Positions 12,192-20,384 of a stretch of DNA of 42,505 bases are shown here, piece after piece. Position numbers and translations under genes: made by a program. The stretch lies in the IMG/VR virus record IMGVR_UViG_3300044742_000252, positions 1 to 42,505 of that record. One strand, 5' to 3'. Position 1 is the first letter of the stretch; every line of letters starts with the position of its first letter. The DNA is from a virus. The notes below the pieces were generated by a model. The model was not told the DNA's origin and did not search any database. It was given only the letters and a program-made list of their open reading frames with translations.

Positions 12192-14294
12192 GTGCCGCTC
12201 CCTGGCGATCCGACCGCTCCAGCCGCCGCGCCGCTCGACGTCGCGCCCGTCCCCACGCCCGCCGCTCCGCCTCCCAGCCGCGGCGACGCCCGCATTCCCC
12301 TCACCGCCGAGGAGTTGAGCGCGTGGAAACTGCGCATCAGCCGCAGTCGCGCCAAACAGAAAGACTGGCACGCGCTGTGGGAGGCGAATCTCGACGCCTA
12401 TGCGCCCGACCCGAAAACGCTCGGCGCGTCCAAAGAGCGCTACGACGTCAACCCGAACGTCGACTTCCGCCAAGTCGAACAGAAGAAAGCCCTGCTGTTC
12501 TACGACCGCCCGGAAGTGCTGTTGGACCCAGAGGAGCCGTTAGCGACCGCCACCCAGGCCCAGCACGTCATCACGCTGCGCCAAGCCGTCCTCAACAAAG
12601 CGCTCGGCCCCAAACCCGAAGGCGTCGACGTCCTGCGCACCGTCCAGCGCGCGCTGCTCGACATCCTCGCGATCTCCGGCATCGGCTGGACCAAACTCGG
12701 CTGGCGCGTCGAAACCAAAATCCTCGACCCCGCCGACGACCCCGAGCTCCAAGCCCTCGGCGTCGGCGACCAGCCCATCGCGGTGCCCATCTACGAGCGC
12801 CCGTTCTGGGACTACCTGCCGTGTAAACGCGGCCTCGCCCCGCATGACGCCCTCGGCGTCGTCAGCGACGACTGGGACTGGATCGGCCAGGACTTCACGA
12901 TGCCGATCGCCGAAGCCCGCCGCACCTTCAATCTCCCGACGGATTTTGAGTCGACCAGCAAAGACGACCCGGCCGTCCTCCGCGAGCCCACCGCCTCGCG
13001 CGATCGCACCGTCGCCCAGGTCACGGGCACCGAAATCCAGTACTACCGCAGCCGCTTCGACGCCGACACGGTCCATCCCGACGTCATCTATGAACTGATC
13101 CTCATCGACGGCCACGACACACCCGTCCGGCACCGGCCGAGCCCCTATCAGACGCTCAATCCCGACGGGCGCCTGTCGGACGATAGCGTCCACGGCTACC
13201 TGATCCACCCGCTCACCATCCGCGATGCCGCCGATGGCGTCTACCCGCTGTCCGATAGCAGCGTCACGCGCGCCCTGGTCGAAGAACTCAAGGTCTATCG
13301 CGCCCAGAACCTCAAGCATCGCGACGCCTCGACGCCGACCGTGATGTTCAAGGAAGACGCCATCGATGAGGCCCAGCGCGACACGCTCAAGGCCAACGGC
13401 TACTTCAACTGGTTCCCCATCGCCCCGTCCGAATGGCCCAGCAACAGCGATCCCATCAAGGCCGCCGCGCTCCCCGCCCAGGCCCGCGACTCCTATACCG
13501 GCGCCGAAATCATCGAACGCGACATCGAGCGCAGCCACAGCATCGGCGCCAACCAGACCGGCGCCAGCCAGACCGGCCGCCGCAGCGCGACCGAAATCCA
13601 GGCGATCCAGTCCAACACCGACTCGCGCCTCGCGATGGAGCAAGCGCGGCTCGCTGATGGCTTCCTCAAGGGCGTCGCGAAGCTCGACGCCCTCATCCAG
13701 CGCCTCGGCGCCCCCGGCTACGTCCGCATCCTCGGCGACCAAGGCGCTCAGGAACTCGTCCAGGTCGACCCGAAACAGATCCCCGGCCGCATGCTCTATC
13801 GCATCCGCCCGGATAGCCAACTGCGCACCGATGCCGCCGCCGACCGCGCCCAGTTTCTCCAGCTGTACAACCTGCTCGCCAACAGCCCGTCCGTGAACCG
13901 CTTCGAACTGGAATCGCAGCTCGTGCGCAAATTCGGCCAGGACGCCTCGCGCCTGCTCGTCCCGCCGACGCCGCCCTCGCCGCCGCCGCCGAAAGTCAGC
14001 GTCAGTATCCAGATGGCCGACTTCCTGACGCCGGCCGCGATCATCGCCACGAAACTGGTCACCAATCAGCCGATCACGCCCGACGACATCGCGACGCTGC
14101 AAGCCGAAATGGCCCTCATCCCGCCGGTCGACGCGCAAGGCGATGCGCTCCCGCAAGAGGCGCCGCCAGCCGGCCAGCCCGAGCATCCCGGCCCCGTCGA
14201 ACAGGCCCAGCCGCTCGACGCCCACCAGGAACGCCGCACCGCCGGCATGGAAGGCATCGGCCCCCTCAACGATGGCGGGGGCGGGAGCCTGTAG
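12192..14294 (+). CDS. Portal protein
   Basis: 700 aa, within the range for podovirus portals. It has a Pro/Ala-rich N-terminus and a helical entry ('SAWKLRISRSRAKQKDWHAL'). The core has 'YERPFWDYLPCKRG' and 'SGIGWTKLGWRVE'. A long stem/wing region includes 'GAEIIERDIERSHSIGANQT' and 'RRSATEIQAIQSNTDSRLAM', the latter typical of portal families. The tail is Pro/Gln-rich. Its place between terminase and scaffold agrees. The start is uncertain: GTG 12192 lacks a good ribosome site, and the first 35 residues may not be translated. Confidence 0.85.
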   Translation: MPLPGDPTAPAAAPLDVAPVPTPAAPPPSRGDARIPLTAEELSAWKLRISRSRAKQKDWHALWEANLDAYAPDPKTLGASKERYDVNPNVDFRQVEQKKALLFYDRPEVLLDPEEPLATATQAQHVITLRQAVLNKALGPKPEGVDVLRTVQRALLDILAISGIGWTKLGWRVETKILDPADDPELQALGVGDQPIAVPIYERPFWDYLPCKRGLAPHDALGVVSDDWDWIGQDFTMPIAEARRTFNLPTDFESTSKDDPAVLREPTASRDRTVAQVTGTEIQYYRSRFDADTVHPDVIYELILIDGHDTPVRHRPSPYQTLNPDGRLSDDSVHGYLIHPLTIRDAADGVYPLSDSSVTRALVEELKVYRAQNLKHRDASTPTVMFKEDAIDEAQRDTLKANGYFNWFPIAPSEWPSNSDPIKAAALPAQARDSYTGAEIIERDIERSHSIGANQTGASQTGRRSATEIQAIQSNTDSRLAMEQARLADGFLKGVAKLDALIQRLGAPGYVRILGDQGAQELVQVDPKQIPGRMLYRIRPDSQLRTDAAADRAQFLQLYNLLANSPSVNRFELESQLVRKFGQDASRLLVPPTPPSPPPPKVSVSIQMADFLTPAAIIATKLVTNQPITPDDIATLQAEMALIPPVDAQGDALPQEAPPAGQPEHPGPVEQAQPLDAHQERRTAGMEGIGPLNDGGGGSL

Positions 14295-14372
14295 GTGTGG
14301 GAACTGGTCTTGGCCGTCGGGGTGGCGGCGGGTCTGTACTTGCTCATCCGCGGCGCCACGCGCGACCGCTGA
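14295..14372 (+). CDS. Possible 25-aa membrane peptide
   Basis: GTG immediately after the portal stop opens VWELVLAVGVAAGLYLLIRG..., one transmembrane span with a basic end. Its TGA overlaps the next frame. It could be a real micro-gene or a by-product of a GC-rich sequence. Confidence 0.3.
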   Translation: MWELVLAVGVAAGLYLLIRGATRDR

Positions 14373-14608
14373 TCCCCGTCGCCCTCGTCGTGCTGCTCAG
14401 CCTCGCCGTCGCCGTCGCCGCCCAGCGCGTGCTGCCCCCGTTTGAACACCCGTCCACCGGCCGGGCGCGGATGACCGATGCCGAGTGGCTCGCCGCCGTC
14501 ACCGAATGCGAAGCCCACGGCGGCGCCGCCGTCCTGCGCGCCGGCCACACCCGCGACCGGCCGATCGGCGTCGTCTGTGTCGCCCAATTCACCGGGACCG
14601 AGCGATGA
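14369..14608 (+). CDS. Small membrane-anchored protein
   Basis: About 72-79 aa. An N-terminal hydrophobic span ('PVALVVLLSLAVAVAAQRVL') precedes a soluble domain with 'DAEWLAAVTECEAHGGAAVL' and 'DRPIGVVCVAQF'. The two Cys may pair. The start is unclear: CTG 14369 overlaps the previous TGA, GTG 14390 is the first normal codon, and GTG 14297 is open but adds shadow-like sequence. Its stop overlaps the next ATG. The function is unknown. Confidence 0.5.
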   Translation: MIPVALVVLLSLAVAVAAQRVLPPFEHPSTGRARMTDAEWLAAVTECEAHGGAAVLRAGHTRDRPIGVVCVAQFTGTER

Positions 14609-15021
14609 CCACCACGATCTGCCCTGACTGCCATCTCGAATACGGCTTCGGTGCGAGCCCCTTCTGCTCGCATCAGCACCAGCCCTACAGCGCGGTGAAA
14701 CAGCCCGCCGTCACCTACCCGGGCGGCCTGACGCTCTACAATCTGGGCTCCCCGACGCCCACGACGGTCTACAGCGAGGCCGAACGGCGCCAGATCATGA
14801 AGGATCGCGGCCTCCGCGAAGCCGTCTACCACATCCCGGCGCCGGGCTCCGATCAGTCCCCCGTCACGCGCTCCTGGGATACGCCGTGCGCGTATACTCT
14901 GGAAAACGCGAAGATTCTGGTCAGTCGACAGGCCGAACCCCGCGACCCCGACGCCGGCCGTCTCGACACGCTCACCCTGGGCTGGCAGCCGGGCGTCGGC
15001 GGCTACCGCAGCCCGGTGTAA
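14605..15021 (+). CDS. Hypothetical protein with N-terminal zinc motif
   Basis: 138 aa, ATGA-coupled to the gene before. 'TICPDCHLEYGFGASPFCSH' and 'QHQP' give a C-x2-C...C-x-H ribbon. The rest is loop-rich with no known motif. The stop codon lies inside a TGTAAAC heptamer. The role in the virion block is unknown. Confidence 0.65.
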   Translation: MTTTICPDCHLEYGFGASPFCSHQHQPYSAVKQPAVTYPGGLTLYNLGSPTPTTVYSEAERRQIMKDRGLREAVYHIPAPGSDQSPVTRSWDTPCAYTLENAKILVSRQAEPRDPDAGRLDTLTLGWQPGVGGYRSPV

Positions 15022-15026
15022 ACGCC

Positions 15027-15257
15027 ATGATCACCCCCACCATCGAGACGGTCGACCTCCCCGTCGAGGACATGCGCCGCCTCGCCGCCGCCAACGACGT
15101 CATCGAACGCCTCGGGCTGCAACTGATCTGCCCCAAATGCACCGCCCTCTACGGCTACGGCTCCGATTGCGTCGTCGGCGACAACGTCCAGGGATCGGAC
15201 ACGCTCACGCTCCGCTGCGGCTGCACGATCCGACGGAGCGCCGCACGCCGGAGTTAA
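15027..15257 (+). CDS. Small zinc-ribbon protein, 76 aa
   Basis: MITPTIETVDLPVEDMRRLA... is a helix followed by 'LICPKCTALYGYGSDCVVGD' and 'LTLRCGCTIRRS'. Two Cys pairs about 30 residues apart make a zinc ribbon. A longer frame from 14886 would overlap the preceding gene and is shadow. The function is unknown. Confidence 0.65.
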   Translation: MITPTIETVDLPVEDMRRLAAANDVIERLGLQLICPKCTALYGYGSDCVVGDNVQGSDTLTLRCGCTIRRSAARRS

Positions 15258-15277
15258 GACGAGAGACGGGAGGCGCC

Positions 15278-15535
15278 ATGCCCCCAGGGCTCACGACCGA
15301 CGACGCGCTGCTCACCGCGCTGCGCCAATACGACTGTCTCCACGAGACGCTCGGCGAGGGCGCCTGTGGCATCTGCCCCACCTGTGTCGCCCATCAGGCC
15401 GCCGACCGGCTGGTGATGCAGCACACGCTCCTGGAGGCCAGTTGGACGATCCGCGACCACCTGGTCGACCTGTATAAACAGGAGCACGCCAAGCGCATCC
15501 AGGCGGAATCGGCGTTGCAGGAGATGACGCCATGA
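15278..15535 (+). CDS. Hypothetical protein, 85 aa, Cys-rich then coiled
   Basis: Starts MPPGLTTDDALLTALRQYDC, with GGGAGG 5 bases upstream. 'CLHETLGEGACGICPTCVAH' is a possible metal site. 'WTIRDHLVDLYKQEHAKRIQ' continues as a long helix. The stop overlaps the next ATG. No family is recognised. Confidence 0.65.
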   Translation: MPPGLTTDDALLTALRQYDCLHETLGEGACGICPTCVAHQAADRLVMQHTLLEASWTIRDHLVDLYKQEHAKRIQAESALQEMTP

Positions 15536-15657
15536 TGCCGGGGAAGGCGTGCCGCTGCCCCCGGCCCGTCGTCGCCGTGAAACCGAGTGGACAGGTCTGG
15601 TGCCGGACGTGTGGCGGCCCCCTCGTCCCGAAGACCGTGCGCCCCACACGCCCATGA
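15532..15657 (+). CDS. Mini zinc-ribbon protein, 41 aa
   Basis: MMPGKACRCPRPVVAVKPSG... followed by 'VWCRTCGGPLVPK'. C-x-C and C-x2-C pairs frame a beta hairpin. The ATGA overlap with the gene before supports it. It is too short for function calling. Confidence 0.55.
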   Translation: MMPGKACRCPRPVVAVKPSGQVWCRTCGGPLVPKTVRPTRP

Positions 15658-15664
15658 GTCGCCT

Positions 15665-15886
15665 ATGGCTCTCCGCTACCGCCCGAAAGACGCCGACGGC
15701 CACGGCGTCGGCGACTGGCGTCACTGCGACGCCGATCTAGACGAGATCGCCTTTATCGCGCGCTGGGGCGCCGATCTGGAACTCGCCGTCCCCGACGAGG
15801 ACGACCCCTCCACGATCATCCTCCTGCCCGCCCCCCGCCGCCCCCTGACCCGGCGGTGTCTGGACACATTGCACGCCAAGCCGTAG
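15665..15886 (+). CDS. Hypothetical protein, 73 aa
   Basis: MALRYRPKDADGHGVGDWRH... followed by an acidic segment ('AFIARWGADLELAVPDEDDP') and a basic end. There is no clear Shine-Dalgarno. The longer frame from 15587 overlaps the zinc-ribbon gene and is rejected. No family is recognised. Confidence 0.5.
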   Translation: MALRYRPKDADGHGVGDWRHCDADLDEIAFIARWGADLELAVPDEDDPSTIILLPAPRRPLTRRCLDTLHAKP

Positions 15887-15898
15887 TATTCACGGCCA

Positions 15899-16909
15899 GT
15901 GCCAGACGATAGACCGCTTACCATGGGTCAGGCTCTCGACGCCGCTGGCGTCGGGCTGGAGGAGGCACCGGCCTCCGACACGCCCGACGTCGACACGCCG
16001 AGTACGGATGGTTCGTCCCCATCCGCCGAGTCGTCGCCCGCTCCAGACGATGCGCCCCCGGTCGCGACCCCGACAGCGTCGCCGCCGCCTGCTGAGCACA
16101 CGCCCAAAGGCCCGATCCCCTTCGACCGCCACGAAGCGATCCTCAAGAAAGCCCGGGAGGACCGCGCCGCGGAGTTGAACGAGCTGGCCTGGGCGAAACA
16201 GGTGCCGCCGGAGGCTCGTGATCGACTCGTGGCGATGGCGCAACGCGTCGAGGGCGACCCGGTGGGGTTCCTGGTCGAATTGGCCGATGAGGTGCAGCGC
16301 GATCCGCGTCACGCCGCGTCGCTCAAGTCGTACGCCGCCCGCCTTCTCGCGCAACGACGTCCGCAGGCTGTGCCAACACCTGAGGACGATCCGATGCCCA
16401 CCGCCGACATCGTGGTGGACGGCCATCGCTGGTACTCCGAACAGCGACAGGCCGAGCGGGATCAGTGGTTCGCCAAGAAATTGGCGGCCGAACTGGGGGG
16501 AGTGGTCGATGAACGGCTCAAGCCGTTTGTCTCCATCACCGAGCGCGTCGCGGAACAGGAACGGACGCAGGCGCAGACGAAAGCCGCCACCGAGTTCGCC
16601 ACGCGCGAATTCGAGGCGGTCAGCGCACTCCCGGGATTTCTCGACCATCGGGCGGCCATCGCGGACGCCTTCGAAACGGCGATGAAGAAAATCCCGGTCG
16701 CCGACCAGGACGCCCGGGCGCCGGTCGTCCTGCGCGACGTCTATCACGCCGTCGTTCTCCCCACCCTCACCCAAGCCTCCGCCGACACCGTGCGTCAGAC
16801 CTTGACCGCTAAAGCGGTCGCGGGCTCGCTCGGTGCGCGCCCAACGACCGCCGCCAGCGTGTCCCGCCCGCGATCGATGGCCGAAGCCCTGCACAACGTA
16901 GGCCTCTAA
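15899..16909 (+). CDS. Capsid scaffolding protein (likely)
   Basis: 336 aa. The acidic, Ser/Pro-rich disordered N-terminus (residues about 20-75) leads to helices with 'PFDRHEAILKKAREDRAAEL', then 'EERxxPF'-like and coiled segments ('FVSITERVAEQERTQAQTKA'). The C-terminus has 'SVSRPRSMAEALHNVGL'. Length, charge and place directly before the capsid gene are those of scaffolds that guide shell assembly and leave the head. The start may be GTG 15899 or ATG 15923; neither has a good ribosome site. Confidence 0.75.
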   Translation: MPDDRPLTMGQALDAAGVGLEEAPASDTPDVDTPSTDGSSPSAESSPAPDDAPPVATPTASPPPAEHTPKGPIPFDRHEAILKKAREDRAAELNELAWAKQVPPEARDRLVAMAQRVEGDPVGFLVELADEVQRDPRHAASLKSYAARLLAQRRPQAVPTPEDDPMPTADIVVDGHRWYSEQRQAERDQWFAKKLAAELGGVVDERLKPFVSITERVAEQERTQAQTKAATEFATREFEAVSALPGFLDHRAAIADAFETAMKKIPVADQDARAPVVLRDVYHAVVLPTLTQASADTVRQTLTAKAVAGSLGARPTTAASVSRPRSMAEALHNVGL

Positions 16910-16931
16910 GCCGTCACGGGTGTAAACAGGC

Positions 16932-16949
16932 GCGGCCCGAGCGGGCTGC
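16932..16949 (+). promoter_or_regulatory. Stem-loop before the capsid gene
   Basis: GCGGCCC (16932-16938), loop GAGC, GGGCTGC (16943-16949): 7 bp with one G·U, ending 15 bases before the capsid ATG. It may stabilise a processed capsid message. A TGTAAAC motif lies just upstream (16921-16927). Confidence 0.35.
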
Positions 16950-16964
16950 GTGCGAGGTGGCAGT

Positions 16965-17933
16965 ATGGCCGTACCCCAGAGCGGGCAGCGGGTCGCGACG
17001 GCGTGGGAGTCCTACGTCGGCACGACCCCCGAAGACAACATCCACGAAACCTATTTCCTGCTCGACAAGATGCAGAAGGGCGGCGGCACCAAGGGGGTCG
17101 ACGGCGGGCGCAGCGTCAACGCGATGCTCGAATACGCCCTCAATCCCAACGTCGCCTGGCAGGGCGAAACCGACACCGTCGGCACCGTCGTCCCCGACAT
17201 CATCGACGAAGCGATCTGGCAGTGGAAGATCCTCGGCGCCAGCGTCGCGCACACCGAATTCGAGAAGGCCATCAACGCGGGCGGGGGGCGGAAAACCGAC
17301 CTGCTCGCCGCCAAGATGGAGAACATGAACGGGTCGATCGACAACGCGCTCAACGCAATGCTGTTCGGCACCGCGAGCGGCAACGTCCCCGGCGGCCTCA
17401 CCGACATCGTCTCCGTCACCCCCGGCACCGGCAGCCCGGGCGGCATCAACCGCCTGACGTTCACCTTCTGGCGCAATGTCCAGGTCACGGGCACCAAGAC
17501 GACCACCGCCTACGACAACCTGCGGGCCACGATCTTCAGCGCCTACAACACGGCCTCAGCCGGCATGCTGGGCAAGCGCCCCAAGATCGCCGTCACGACA
17601 CAGACCGTGTTCCAGGGCTACCACTCGCTGCTCGTCGCCAATGAGCGCTACATCCGCGAGGGGTCGAGCGACAAGGGCATCAGCGGCTTCACGCCCGGCT
17701 CGCTCATGGCCATCGACATGGAGATGAACTACGACGCCGACTGCGGCGCCGGCCTCCTGTACCTGCTCAATTTCGAGTTCTTCAAGATCGCCTACCCGAA
17801 GGGCTTCTGGAAGAAGGGCTACCCGGCGGTCGATCCGGCCAACCAGTTCGCCGACGTGTTCAAACAGTTGACGATCTGCACGCCCTACACCAACAACGCC
17901 CGCAAGCTCGCGGTCGTGTCGGCCATCACCTAG
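16965..17933 (+). CDS. Major capsid protein (likely, HK97-fold)
   Basis: 322 aa starting MAVPQSGQRVATAWESYVG, with GAGGTGG upstream. It shows features of a capsid family common in environmental podoviruses and siphoviruses: 'SIDNALNAMLFGTASGNVPG' followed by 'GLTDIVSVTPGTGSPGGINR', 'TFTFWRNVQVTG', 'RPKIAVTTQTVFQGYHSLLV' and 'YLLNFEFFKIAYPKGFWKKG'. The position after a scaffold and before a decoration-type protein fits. The HK97 fold is inferred from this family resemblance, not shown. The start at 16950 gives five extra residues without better support. Confidence 0.85.
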   Translation: MAVPQSGQRVATAWESYVGTTPEDNIHETYFLLDKMQKGGGTKGVDGGRSVNAMLEYALNPNVAWQGETDTVGTVVPDIIDEAIWQWKILGASVAHTEFEKAINAGGGRKTDLLAAKMENMNGSIDNALNAMLFGTASGNVPGGLTDIVSVTPGTGSPGGINRLTFTFWRNVQVTGTKTTTAYDNLRATIFSAYNTASAGMLGKRPKIAVTTQTVFQGYHSLLVANERYIREGSSDKGISGFTPGSLMAIDMEMNYDADCGAGLLYLLNFEFFKIAYPKGFWKKGYPAVDPANQFADVFKQLTICTPYTNNARKLAVVSAIT

Positions 17934-17951
17934 ACGAAGGGAGCATCGATC

Positions 17952-18443
17952 ATGCCTTCACTCACCGGATGCCCCGGCGTCGTCCTCAAGGCCGGCAGCG
18001 GGACCAACGCGGCGGCGTCGATTGACAGCGCCGCCCTCCACCCGCTCGGCACGCGCAGCTACGGCACGGGCGGCGAGGAATACATCTACTTGCAGGGGAT
18101 CGGCTCGACCGTCGCCGGCAGTGTCGTCACCTATGACGACAACGGCCTGACGACGCTGGTCGTCGCCAATGCCACCGGCCCCGTCGCCGTCGCCCAGGCC
18201 GCCACCGTCGCCTCGACCTTCGGCTGGTATGCGGTGCGCTCCGGCCTCGCCGGCATGTCCGTCGCCTGCGATACCGGCATCACCGACAACGCCAAGGTCT
18301 ACATCGATGGCACCGCCGGCCGCGTCGATGACACGGTCGTGGCGGGCGACCAGATCGCCAACATGCTGTTCCGCAGCACCGATACCGGGAATCTGGTCAC
18401 GGCGCAGTTCGATTACCCGTTCGCCACCGACGGCCTCGGGTAG
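17952..18443 (+). CDS. Capsid decoration-type protein
   Basis: 163 aa, all-beta and Gly/Ala/Thr-rich: 'GCPGVVLKAGSGTNAAASID', 'EEYIYLQGIGSTVAGSVVTY', 'VAVAQAATVASTFGWYAVRS', ending 'AQFDYPFATDGLG'. The pattern 'GPVAVAQAA...GWYAVRSG' is frequent in small proteins coded just after capsid genes and thought to coat the shell. It starts 18 bases after the capsid stop, and a strong hairpin follows. Confidence 0.65.
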   Translation: MPSLTGCPGVVLKAGSGTNAAASIDSAALHPLGTRSYGTGGEEYIYLQGIGSTVAGSVVTYDDNGLTTLVVANATGPVAVAQAATVASTFGWYAVRSGLAGMSVACDTGITDNAKVYIDGTAGRVDDTVVAGDQIANMLFRSTDTGNLVTAQFDYPFATDGLG

Positions 18444-18451
18444 TCGCTGGA

Positions 18452-18489
18452 CCCGGGCGGCCGCCCAGCCGCCCGGGGTGTTTAACACC
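18452..18489 (+). terminator. Hairpin terminator after the capsid pair
   Basis: CCCGGGCGG (18452-18460), 8-base loop, CCGCCCGGG (18469-18477): a perfect 9-bp stem. It runs into GGTGTTTAACACC (18477-18489), itself a 13-base palindrome. It may reduce expression of downstream genes relative to capsid. Confidence 0.6.
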
Positions 18490-18501
18490 TGGAGTCTCTG
18501 T

Positions 18502-19263
18502 ATGGCGCACAAGCCCGACCCCGATCTCGAACAGGCCATGCTCGGCAAGACGCCCGAGCCGGCCCCACCGGCCCCACCGCCAGCGGAACCGGCGATCAGC
18601 CCCGACGTGATCGCGTTGGCCAAGCTGCTCATGGCCGGCCAGCAGGAGACGGTGACGGCGATGCTCGCCGCCCAGACCACCGCCGCCCAGGCCCAGGCCG
18701 ATGCCATGAAAACGGCGATGCGGCCGGAAAACACCGACCCGCCGCTCCTGTCGTGGTTCAACCCGGCCGGCGACCGCGACCACCCGCGCCCCGCCTTGCA
18801 GTGCCCGTTTACCCTCAACGGCGCGGAGATGGCCCCGGCGCAGTTGATGGTCGAGGAAATCGACCTCCTCAACCAGTTGACGCCCGGGCACTATCGCGTC
18901 CAGAAGACCGACGGCACGCACGAGACGGTGAGCGTGCTGCCCAAGGTCGACAGCGCCACCGGCCTGATCACCGAGATGCGCATTCAGTTGCGCGCCAAGG
19001 ATCAGGAACAGGCGAAGAACTGGCCCGGGATGCTCACGATCCTGGCGCAGATGTTGAGCGTCCCGGTGCCCGAGCGCAAGGCCGAGACGTTGCCGCTCGG
19101 CCGGATCACCGGCCCCGCCGCCGCGGGCCTCGCCGCCGGTCGCGCCGGCCTGGTGCAGTCGCTCGATGAGGCGTCCGTCGCGGCGCTCCCGGGCATGGTG
19201 CGTTCACAAGTCGAAGCCATGTTAGGCCGCGATGCCGATGCGCTGGCCCCATCTCTGGCGTAA
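18502..19263 (+). CDS. Virion-block protein with Pro-rich start, 253 aa
   Basis: MAHKPDPDLEQAMLGKTPEP..., a Pro/Ala linker, a helix ('SPDVIALAKLLMAGQQETVT'), and a domain with 'MAPAQLMVEEIDLLNQLTPG' and 'HYRVQKTDGTHETVSVL'. The C-terminus is Ala/Gly-rich. GGAG lies 8 bases upstream. No family is recognised. Position suggests a minor structural or assembly protein. Confidence 0.65.
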   Translation: MAHKPDPDLEQAMLGKTPEPAPPAPPPAEPAISPDVIALAKLLMAGQQETVTAMLAAQTTAAQAQADAMKTAMRPENTDPPLLSWFNPAGDRDHPRPALQCPFTLNGAEMAPAQLMVEEIDLLNQLTPGHYRVQKTDGTHETVSVLPKVDSATGLITEMRIQLRAKDQEQAKNWPGMLTILAQMLSVPVPERKAETLPLGRITGPAAAGLAAGRAGLVQSLDEASVAALPGMVRSQVEAMLGRDADALAPSLA

Positions 19264-19276
19264 GGAGTTATGGTCC

Positions 19277-19735
19277 ATGACCAAGAAATCCGATCCGAAC
19301 GGGGTCGAGACCCCGCCTGTCGCCTCGCAACTGCCCGCCGACACGCCGCGCCGCACGCCGCGCGAGGGCGACGGCGAGGGGCTGGGCGCCGTCGTCTTCG
19401 GCGATGGCCCCTTCAAGGGCGTGTCGACGCTGCCCGAGGGCGCCGTCGAGGCCGCCGGCAACGAGTTGCACATCCCGCACGCGACCGGCCTCTGCATCTA
19501 CATGAAGGCCGACCCGGCCGCGACCGCTGCCGTGCCCGACGTGCCCACCGGCCCCGAGGCGCCGGAGGCGCGCGAGCCGGTGGCGACCTATCGCCTGGTG
19601 CGGCTGGAACCCAACTACCGCCCGCCCGCGACGCGGCCCGACCGTCCCGAGGCCACGCCGCCGATCGTCGTCCCGCCCGAACCGGAGCCGAAGGACGAGA
19701 AGGACGACAAGGGCAAGGCCACGCGGGACAAGTAG
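19277..19735 (+). CDS. DGPF...YRP domain protein, 152 aa
   Basis: The start at 19277 is preferred over 19270 because AAGGAG ends 9 bases before it. The domain at about 42-115 reads 'FGDGPFKGVSTLPEGA', 'ELHIPHATGLCIYMK' and 'ATYRLVRLEPNYRP'. The flanks are charged, Pro-rich and disordered. The same domain alone makes up the next gene (19738-19944), so the two are tandem paralogues. The function is unknown; a small beta-sheet module in the particle is possible. Confidence 0.65.
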   Translation: MTKKSDPNGVETPPVASQLPADTPRRTPREGDGEGLGAVVFGDGPFKGVSTLPEGAVEAAGNELHIPHATGLCIYMKADPAATAAVPDVPTGPEAPEAREPVATYRLVRLEPNYRPPATRPDRPEATPPIVVPPEPEPKDEKDDKGKATRDK

Positions 19736-19737
19736 CC

Positions 19738-19944
19738 ATGGCGACGACGCGACCCGCACCGACGCCGTTGCTCCAGGACGGCCCCTTCGACGGCGAGACG
19801 AGTCTGCCCGAGGGGGCGCGCGTGGATGAGCGCAGTCTCGAATTGACCATCCCCACGGCCGGCGGCGTGGCGATCTACCAGCGCACGGGCGAGACGTCGC
19901 CCGCGTGGCGCTACGCGCGGACGGAACCGATCTACCGGCCGTAG
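19738..19944 (+). CDS. Compact DGPF...YRP domain protein, 68 aa
   Basis: 'LLQDGPFDGETSLPEGARVD', 'ELTIPTAGGVAIYQRTGE' and 'WRYARTEPIYRP' align with the core of 19277-19735: DGPF-x-G, LPEGA, IP-x4-G-x-x-IY, Y-R, EP-x-YRP. This indicates a duplication with loss or gain of the disordered flanks. The start is 2 bases after the previous stop. Confidence 0.65.
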   Translation: MATTRPAPTPLLQDGPFDGETSLPEGARVDERSLELTIPTAGGVAIYQRTGETSPAWRYARTEPIYRP

Positions 19945-19949
19945 CCACC

Positions 19950-20384
19950 ATGGCGGCGCAGTGGCGGTGTCACCGTTCGGGCGACTGTTGCAGAGCGGTC
20001 GGCGCCGTCACGATGACGCACGCCGAACGCGCCGCGATTGAAACGTACACGTCGGCCCCCCTGCCCTGGCGCGAGGGGCCGACGTCGGCGTTTACGCAAC
20101 TCGTCGGCGACCCGGCCTGTCCGCTCCTCGACGCGCACGGCGCCTGCTCGGTCTATCCCGTGCGCCCGTTCAACTGCCGGCGGTGGGGGTGCTTTCGCCC
20201 GACCACCGATGAACCCCTGGCACTCGCGGTCCAACCGGACCCGCGCGACCCCTCGACCACCATTCCGGTGCGACTCCTGACGTCGCGCCCCGTCGCCCGC
20301 CAGTGGGCGCGTTTACACCGCGCCGCGATGCCCTGGGCACTCGCGCACGGCTGGCGCCCAGACGCCGAAAGGTCCGACCCATGA
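19950..20384 (+). CDS. YkgJ-type cysteine-cluster protein
   Basis: 144 aa. An N-terminal 'CHRSGDCCRAVG' (residues 7-18), then 'CPLLDAHGACSVYPVRPFNC' and 'RRWGCF'. The C-x5-CC...C-x2-YP-x-RP-x2-C order is the YkgJ/UPF0153 zinc- or iron-chelating signature. The cellular role of this family is poorly known. In phages it appears as an accessory gene. Its stop overlaps the next ATG. Confidence 0.8.
   Translation: MAAQWRCHRSGDCCRAVGAVTMTHAERAAIETYTSAPLPWREGPTSAFTQLVGDPACPLLDAHGACSVYPVRPFNCRRWGCFRPTTDEPLALAVQPDPRDPSTTIPVRLLTSRPVARQWARLHRAAMPWALAHGWRPDAERSDP

Noticed and set aside
12540-14225. 561-aa minus-strand frame opposite portal
   Set aside because: It is the mirror frame of a GC-rich real gene, rich in Gly/Arg/Asp/Val and without motifs. 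Portal has clear family features.
16950-17933. Five-residue N-terminal extension of the capsid protein from 16950
   Set aside because: The GAGGTGG ribosome site fits the ATG at 16965, and the extension overlaps the stem-loop region.
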